From CAXWPM01 sp965206125 (GTDB lineage Bacteria > Acidobacteriota > Terriglobia > 20CM-2-55-15), in the NCBI GenBank assembly GCA_965206125.1, contig CBDBIN010000045.1:62001-126000 (forward strand): 64,000 bases of DNA. Direction: 5' to 3'. The position numbers and the translations under genes are program-made. This document shows positions 59,208 through 64,000 of the stretch, piece by piece. The notes beneath the pieces were generated by a model. That model worked only from the letters and a program-made list of their open reading frames with translations. It ran no database searches and was not told where the DNA came from. Within the stretch, counting starts at the first letter, position 1, and each line of letters opens with the position of its first letter.

Positions 59208-60430
59208 TGCCACCTCAACCGAACGATGCAACACAAGCGTTGAATCGTTCTGCTGGAGTTTCAAACTCCAGCGTCTTACGCGGCCGTTCATTGAGCTCAC
59301 GTGCCACCTTGTTCAGGTGCGCCTGCGAGTGCACCGATAAGTCGGTTCTCTTTGGGAAGTACTGTCGGAGCAGGCCATTCGTGTTTTCATTGGAACCACG
59401 TTGCCATGGACTCTGCGGATCGCAGAAGTAGACGTCGATGTCGGTCGCCAGGGTAAACCGCCGATGATCTCCCATTTCCTTGCCGCGATCCCAGGTCAGC
59501 GATTTATACAGCTCGGTCGGTAGTTTCTTCGCGTGCTTGATCAGTGCAGGCACGACGGTCTTGGTCTGTTTATCCGACACTTTCACCAACATCACGTAAC
59601 GGGTATGGCGTTCGACCAGGGTCGCAATGTAGGTGTTGTTCGATCCCACTATCAGATCTCCCTCCCAGTGACCGGGAACGGCACGATCTTCGACCTCGGC
59701 CGGGCGCTCACGAATCGATACGATATCGGCGAGATCCCCTTTCCCGTGACCTTTGTGACTGGAATGTCGGGATCGACGAATCGTTCGTCTCGACCTCAGA
59801 TGTCTAAGTAGTTCTTTCTTAAACACCCCGCGCGCCTGCACGAATAGGCTGCGATAGATCGTCTCGTGGGACACGTGATACGACTCATCCTCTGGATAGG
59901 ATCGCTTCAGCCAGCCGGCGATCTGTTCGGGCGACCAATTCCGCCGGAGCTTCCTCGCCACCATTCGCCGTAACCGCGGATGGCGACCCAACTGACATCG
60001 CTTCGGGCGACGGGCCCGGTTCCAAGCCTGTTCATCGGCGACAGACGCCCGGTAGTCATCATAGCCCCCATTGCGCTGGATCTCCCGGCTCACCGTCGAG
60101 GGTGAACGCCCCAGACACTCTGCGATCGAACGCAACGACTGCTCGGCCGCGATCCCGCGGGAGATCTCCTCACGTTCCGACAGGCTCAAAGCCAACCTCG
60201 ACCGTCGTCGTGGTCGAGGACGAATGCCTCCGGTATGCGCCAGCTGACAATATACAGACGATGACAGCTTGCCAAACGCTCGCCCGATCTCATGCAGAGA
60301 TTCCCCTCGCCGCCACCGATCCCATACCTCCGCCTTCTCCGCCGCCGTGAAACCGAATCGCATCCCTTTCCGCATACACTCCACCTCTTCCTTTTAAGAT
60401 AAAGTGTTGCGTCGATCCATTGAGACCAGC
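59208..60430 (-). mobile_element. IS30-family element, copy 3 (1223 bp, intact)
   Basis: Left end TGCCACCTCAACC at 59208, right end ...TTGAGACCAGC at 60430; length as expected for the full element. Flanking dinucleotides (CG / CT) do not match as a target duplication, so this copy may have lost it or arisen by recombination. Same orientation as copy 2, with 3.5 kb between them. Confidence 0.9.
59215..60375 (-). CDS. IS30-family transposase (intact)
   Basis: A 386-residue DDE transposase from ATG 60375 (GAGG eight bases upstream). The N-terminal helix-turn-helix (EVWDRWRRGESLHEIGRAFGKL, SPSTVSREIQRNGGYDDYRA) is followed by a DNA-binding KLRRNWSPEQIAGWLKRSYP and a catalytic core: VPGHWEGDLIVGSNNTYIAT (Asp), KSLTWDRGKEMGDHRRF (Asp) and QRGSNENTNGLLRQYFPK (Glu). 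It is the only copy of the three with both an intact frame and normal start. Probable source of the others. Confidence 0.93.
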   Translation of the reverse strand: MRKGMRFGFTAAEKAEVWDRWRRGESLHEIGRAFGKLSSSVYCQLAHTGGIRPRPRRRSRLALSLSEREEISRGIAAEQSLRSIAECLGRSPSTVSREIQRNGGYDDYRASVADEQAWNRARRPKRCQLGRHPRLRRMVARKLRRNWSPEQIAGWLKRSYPEDESYHVSHETIYRSLFVQARGVFKKELLRHLRSRRTIRRSRHSSHKGHGKGDLADIVSIRERPAEVEDRAVPGHWEGDLIVGSNNTYIATLVERHTRYVMLVKVSDKQTKTVVPALIKHAKKLPTELYKSLTWDRGKEMGDHRRFTLATDIDVYFCDPQSPWQRGSNENTNGLLRQYFPKRTDLSVHSQAHLNKVARELNERPRKTLEFETPAERFNACVASFG

Positions 60431-60643
60431 CTCGGACATGATGACGCTCGAAGCACCTCCCGAAAGCGTCCGGCACAACGTCAAACAGTGGGTCGGCTGC
60501 GTGGCCGGCGCTCCTCCATCGATCCTAAGCACGGCGGAACTTGCCTGCCTCTGCCCGGAAACCGCCGTCTGCATGAGCCTGAACTTAGCAACAGTTCGGC
60601 CGGCGCGGACTTCGGCCGTTCCCGGGCGGCGCCTGTCGGAGAC

Positions 60644-61090
60644 TCATTCAGTTCTCGCATGCAGACCTTCCAATTGCTGTCTCAGCACGGAGATCGTTTC
60701 CTGCAGCTGCGCGCGCTCGGCATGATGCTTCCGGTCGAGCGACTGCAGCCTCTCGTCGAACGAGGCCGTTTCTTCGTCCAGTCGGTCCCGGAGGGCCCCG
60801 GCCGTTTGCCTCAGCTGACGGATCTCGTCGTCAGCCGCAGACGCGGCAGCCTGGAGGCGTTCCTCCTCCCCGATACGACGGCGCTCCAGTTCGTCCCTCA
60901 GAGCGTTTGCGGTACCGCGCAGCTGGCGGTTCTCGTCGTTGGCCGAAGCCACCGACCGCTGCGTCCGCTCGTCTTCTCCGATTCTGGACTTCTCCAGTTC
61001 GTCGCGGAGCGCGTTGATAGCCTCCTTAAGCTGACGAACCTCAGACTGAGCAGCTCTCAGTTGTTTCTGAACCGGATCGCCCTCGCTCAT
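60644..61090 (-). CDS. Coiled-coil protein with internal repeats, unknown function
   Basis: A 148-residue all-helical protein. Three approximately 37-residue repeats can be aligned: QLKEAINALRDELEKSRIGEDER, QLRGTANALRDELERRRIGEEERL and QLRQTAGALRDRLDEETASFDER, each followed by a DDE/NDE-RQL segment, with heptad spacing throughout. No signal peptide or membrane segment. It ends a run downstream of the aldehyde dehydrogenase gene (20-base gap), suggesting the same transcript. The role is unknown. Confidence 0.7.
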   Translation of the reverse strand: MSEGDPVQKQLRAAQSEVRQLKEAINALRDELEKSRIGEDERTQRSVASANDENRQLRGTANALRDELERRRIGEEERLQAAASAADDEIRQLRQTAGALRDRLDEETASFDERLQSLDRKHHAERAQLQETISVLRQQLEGLHARTE

Positions 61091-61110
61091 CTTACGCCTC
61101 GATCGCGGCG

Positions 61111-62652
61111 TCAGGACGAAAACTCGACGCCCTGCGCGAGATGAACCTCTCCACCCCAGTTAACCGTGTTGGTCTGACGCCGCATGTATGCCTTCCAGGC
61201 ATCCGAGCCCGATTCCCGGCCGCCTCCAGTTTCCTTCTCGCCACCGAAGGCGCCGCCGATTTCCGCACCCGACGTCCCGACGTTGATGTTGGCGATTCCG
61301 CAATCCGAACCCCGATAGCTGACAAAGGTCTCGGCCTCGGACATGCTGTCGGTAAAAATGCCCGACGACAGGCCCTGCGGCACACCGTTATGTATCGAGA
61401 TCGCCTGCCGGAGGCTCTTGTACTTCATCACGTACAGGATCGGCGCGAACGTCTCGGTCTGGAGGATCTTCGCGCCAGAAGATATCTCGACGATCGTCGG
61501 CTGAACGAAAGTCCTCCGCCCGTAGCGGGCACGCAGCACACGGCCTCCGTAGAGCAGTTTACCTCCCTGCTCCTGGGCGGTCACGATCGCCGCCTCGTAG
61601 CCGGCGACTGCGTCCTCGTCGATCAACGGCCCCATCAACGTCTTCGGGTCCAGCGGGTTTCCAATGCGAACCTTCTCGTACATGTCTATCAGCCGGCGAA
61701 GAAAACGCCGGTAGATCTTTTCGTGGACAATCAGCCGACGCGTCGAGGTGCAGCGCTGGCCGGCCGTCCCGACGGCTCCGAAGAATGCGGAGGCCAGGGC
61801 GCCTTTCAGGTCGGCCTTTTCCGAGACGATCAGCGCGTTGTTGCCGCCCAGTTCCAGGATGACCCGTCCTAAGCGCGCTCCGACGACTTCACCGATCCGT
61901 TTGCCCATCCTCGTCGATCCGGTGGCGCTGACCAGGGGGATCCGCTTGTCGGAAATCAGGCGTTCACCGACCGTGCTGCCGCGCCCAATGACGAGGGAAG
62001 AAACCCCCACCGGTACACCGTTGCGCCGAAACACCTCGTTGGCGATGTTCTGAGACGCTATCGCCGACAGCGGCACCTTGCTGGACGGTTTCCAGATTGC
62101 CGTGTCCCCGCAGATCCATGCCAACGCCGCATTCCAGGACCATACCGCGACGGGGAAGTTGAAGGCGGAAATCACACCGATCGTCCCGAGCGGATGCCAT
62201 TGCTCCATCATCCGGTGCATCGGTCTTTCACTCTGCAGGGTGGGCCCCGAGTACATCCGGCTCAGCCCGACCGCGAAATCGCAAATGTCGATCATCTCCT
62301 GGACTTCGCCCAGGCCCTCGGTGAGGATCTTGCCCGTCTCCAAAGACACGAGGGTGCCCAACGCTTCCTTTTTCTCGCGCAACGCCTCCGCAAACTGCCG
62401 GACGATCTCGCCCCGGAGCGGCGCCGGGACTTCCCGCCATTGTTCGAAGGCCTTTTGCGACTGTCGCATCGCAACTCCGAAGTCCTTCGTACTCGTCTGC
62501 TGGATGCTGGCCAGGTGCGCGCCGTCGGTCGGGCTGCGCACTTCGAGCCAATCGCCGCTGGTCGCGTACCAGTCGCCACCGAAGCTCGTGCCGGCCAATC
62601 GGCGGCCCAGGCCCAGGGTCTTGAATAATCGGTTTTGCTCTTGCTTCGTCAT
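61111..62652 (-). CDS. Aldehyde dehydrogenase, ALDH7-like (aminoadipic-semialdehyde/piperidine-6-carboxylate type)
   Basis: A 513-residue NAD-dependent enzyme starting at ATG 62652. GTIGVISAFNFPVAVWSWNAAL and AIWKPSSKVPLSA are the cofactor-binding segments; VILELGGNNALIV carries the catalytic Glu and GTAGQRCTSTRRLIVHE the catalytic Cys. The sequence GNNALIV with NVGTSGAEIGGAFGGEKETGGGRESGSDAWK is characteristic of the ALDH7/antiquitin group (lysine catabolism). It may act with the ornithine-cyclodeaminase-like gene upstream in imine or semialdehyde metabolism. An earlier ATG at 62706 is possible. Confidence 0.87.
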   Translation of the reverse strand: MTKQEQNRLFKTLGLGRRLAGTSFGGDWYATSGDWLEVRSPTDGAHLASIQQTSTKDFGVAMRQSQKAFEQWREVPAPLRGEIVRQFAEALREKKEALGTLVSLETGKILTEGLGEVQEMIDICDFAVGLSRMYSGPTLQSERPMHRMMEQWHPLGTIGVISAFNFPVAVWSWNAALAWICGDTAIWKPSSKVPLSAIASQNIANEVFRRNGVPVGVSSLVIGRGSTVGERLISDKRIPLVSATGSTRMGKRIGEVVGARLGRVILELGGNNALIVSEKADLKGALASAFFGAVGTAGQRCTSTRRLIVHEKIYRRFLRRLIDMYEKVRIGNPLDPKTLMGPLIDEDAVAGYEAAIVTAQEQGGKLLYGGRVLRARYGRRTFVQPTIVEISSGAKILQTETFAPILYVMKYKSLRQAISIHNGVPQGLSSGIFTDSMSEAETFVSYRGSDCGIANINVGTSGAEIGGAFGGEKETGGGRESGSDAWKAYMRRQTNTVNWGGEVHLAQGVEFSS

Positions 62653-62844
62653 GGTCGGCTGCTCTGCTCCTATCGTGTACGCGCGACGACCGATCCTGCC
62701 GGCCATGGCCGTAACTCTTTTAGATTATTGCGTTAACAGTGGAAGGCCCCAGTAGGGCGAAAATACTGCGCGCCAGAATTGTATAGGCCGCGGAGTGCGG
62801 ATACAAATGCCTTTAGCTGATGGGCTGTGGAACGCGCCCGGACG

Positions 62845-63801
62845 TCAGGAGAGCGGCCCCTGGGCGGCCTCGTACACCGCGCGGGCGATCTGGATGTCCT
62901 GGACGGCAACGCCTGTCAGGTCGGCCACGGTGATTTCGTTCGGATCGCTCCGGACGGGCGTCCCAGAAGTGATGATTGCGCCAAGTTCAACGACGTTCCC
63001 CCGGTCGAGAACACCCGCTCGCACTGCGTGACCGATTTCACCCCGATCGACACACTGCACGAGGCTGTCGGCAACCACGCGATCGGCGCGGCCGAGCACG
63101 TCGGAGCTCAATTCCTGCTTACCCGGCGTGTCCGAGCCCACGGCTGTGATATGGGTTCCCGGGCGCAGGTCCGACGCGTCCAGAAGAGCCTCCCTGGAGG
63201 GGGTCGTGGTCACGATGACGTTCGAGGCGGCCGCTACTTCGCCGGGGGATTCGGCAACTTGAATCTCGAACCCCTGCCCTGCCATCTCTCCCCGGTACCG
63301 TTCGACGTTCGCCGGCGTCGGCCCCCACACGGCGACCTTCCGACAACCCGTCATCTCCGACAGATACAGCAGCTGTAGTCTTGCCTGCGTACCTGAACCG
63401 ATGATGCCGATCCGGTCCACAGGCTTCGGGGCCAGATAGCGGGCCGCCACCGCGCCGGCGACGGCGGTCCGGATGTCGGTGAGGCAGCCCTCGTCGGCGA
63501 GCAGGGCCAACGGTTCTCCGGTCGATACCCGAAACACGAGCATCAACCCGTTACTGGACGGCAGGCCGAGCTTCGGGTTGTCGTAGAAGCCCGAGGCAAT
63601 CTTGATGACGTAGTAGTCGTCACCCCGGATGTAGCCATACTTGATGTGGACGTCCCCGGGTGGGTCGTCGAACAGCAATTCGCCTACCGGCCCAACCACT
63701 GCACGGCCGTCCGAATACGCCGCGAAACCCTTTTCGATGGCCGAAACCAGATCGATATCAGGCAACACGCCGCGAATCGTATCGATGTCGATCACTCTCA
63801 T
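62845..63801 (-). CDS. Ornithine cyclodeaminase / mu-crystallin family protein
   Basis: A 318-residue NAD(P)-dependent enzyme. HIKYGYIRGDDYYVIKIASGF, LALLADEGCLTDIRTAVAGAVAARYL and the Rossmann motif IGIIGSGTQARLQLLYL (about residue 130) are the family's standard motifs. GGAGG lies six bases before ATG 63801; the ATG at 63807 overlaps the EamA stop as ATGA and is the alternative. Members make proline from ornithine or reduce cyclic imines. It follows a probable amino-acid/metabolite exporter. Confidence 0.88.
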   Translation of the reverse strand: MRVIDIDTIRGVLPDIDLVSAIEKGFAAYSDGRAVVGPVGELLFDDPPGDVHIKYGYIRGDDYYVIKIASGFYDNPKLGLPSSNGLMLVFRVSTGEPLALLADEGCLTDIRTAVAGAVAARYLAPKPVDRIGIIGSGTQARLQLLYLSEMTGCRKVAVWGPTPANVERYRGEMAGQGFEIQVAESPGEVAAASNVIVTTTPSREALLDASDLRPGTHITAVGSDTPGKQELSSDVLGRADRVVADSLVQCVDRGEIGHAVRAGVLDRGNVVELGAIITSGTPVRSDPNEITVADLTGVAVQDIQIARAVYEAAQGPLS

Positions 63802-63803
63802 AT

Positions 63804-64000
63804 TCATCCTCCACTCTGAGCCTCTCCGTGCCGGCTGCGGCCGACGATGAACCAGACCGCGCTGATGATGATCGAAGCCGCAATGAGCACCCTGGCGTTG
63901 AGGGCCTCACCTCCCAACCACCAACCGATCGCGACGGCAACCACGGGGTTGACGTACGCGTAGGTCGAAGCCTTCGCCGGGGTCGTGTTCCGGAGGAGCC
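63804..64000 (-). CDS. EamA/DMT-family transporter (N-terminus outside window)
   Basis: The last 65 codons of a membrane exporter. STYAYVNPVVAVAIGWWLGGE is the characteristic end of the second EamA repeat, followed by the final membrane helix (RVLIAASIIISAVWFIVGRS) and a short tail. DMT transporters move amino acids, sugars or metabolites out of the cell; the substrate is unknown. The stop overlaps or abuts the next gene's start, indicating one operon. Confidence 0.85.
   Translation of the reverse strand, partial: LLRNTTPAKASTYAYVNPVVAVAIGWWLGGEALNARVLIAASIIISAVWFIVGRSRHGEAQSGG

Overview
The window looks like a chromosomal segment of an Acidobacteriota-type bacterium. The evidence is family content: an ADOP-type macrolide-exporter-like permease paired with a PadR repressor, a Pkn-type kinase with a TolB-like propeller, two linked DUF1592/DUF1552/ankyrin modules, a DUF4953-type zinc protease, an S9 peptidase, a PQQ-type propeller protein and many Sec-exported proteins. 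Lineage is inferred from this content only; no rRNA or other marker is present.

Layout. 1-807 is a ketosynthase cut by the window edge. 1304-3335 is a trxA / CxxCxxCC protein / purA operon. 3345-8765 is an accessory zone: an orphan domain remnant, tRNA-Lys(UUU), a complete IS256-family element with its 8-bp target duplication, a probable integron cassette (GNAT gene plus one attC), VOC and DUF1579-like genes, a probable selenocysteine-containing ArsC/Spx-like protein with a SECIS-like hairpin, a histidine phosphatase, and an array of 104-bp palindromic repeats. 8785-12900 holds a decayed kinase gene, a RelE/RHH toxin-antitoxin pair, a small membrane protein and an ADOP fragment. 12930-19390 carries FKBP, methyltransferase, M48-like, VOC, GH105 and metalloprotease genes. 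19522-23225 is a regulatory run whose hspQ gene was split by an IS30-family insertion. 23393-31600 carries S9 peptidase, P-loop kinase, cysteine-synthase-like, DUF6265, HigBA and ADOP/PadR genes. 31700-40194 encodes exported propeller, DUF1028, TPR and HAF-repeat proteins.

The most striking block is 41454-53091: two consecutive three-gene operons, each encoding a large c-type-cytochrome-domain DUF1592 protein, a Tat-exported DUF1552 protein and an exported ankyrin-repeat protein ending in the same CVSC tetrapeptide. This reads as a periplasmic module duplicated in tandem; its substrate is unknown. Downstream, two more IS30 copies in the same orientation bracket a bactofilin, a methyltransferase, a DinB protein and an M20 peptidase. 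The window ends with a coiled-coil protein, an ALDH7-like dehydrogenase, an ornithine-cyclodeaminase-family enzyme and the end of an EamA transporter.

Functional links: trxA, the FKBP isomerase, the probable selenoprotein and hspQ concern thiol and protein quality control. The exported hydrolases and propellers suggest a heterotroph living on peptides and polysaccharides. Three IS30 copies, one IS256 copy, an attC site and several broken genes show an actively rearranging genome.
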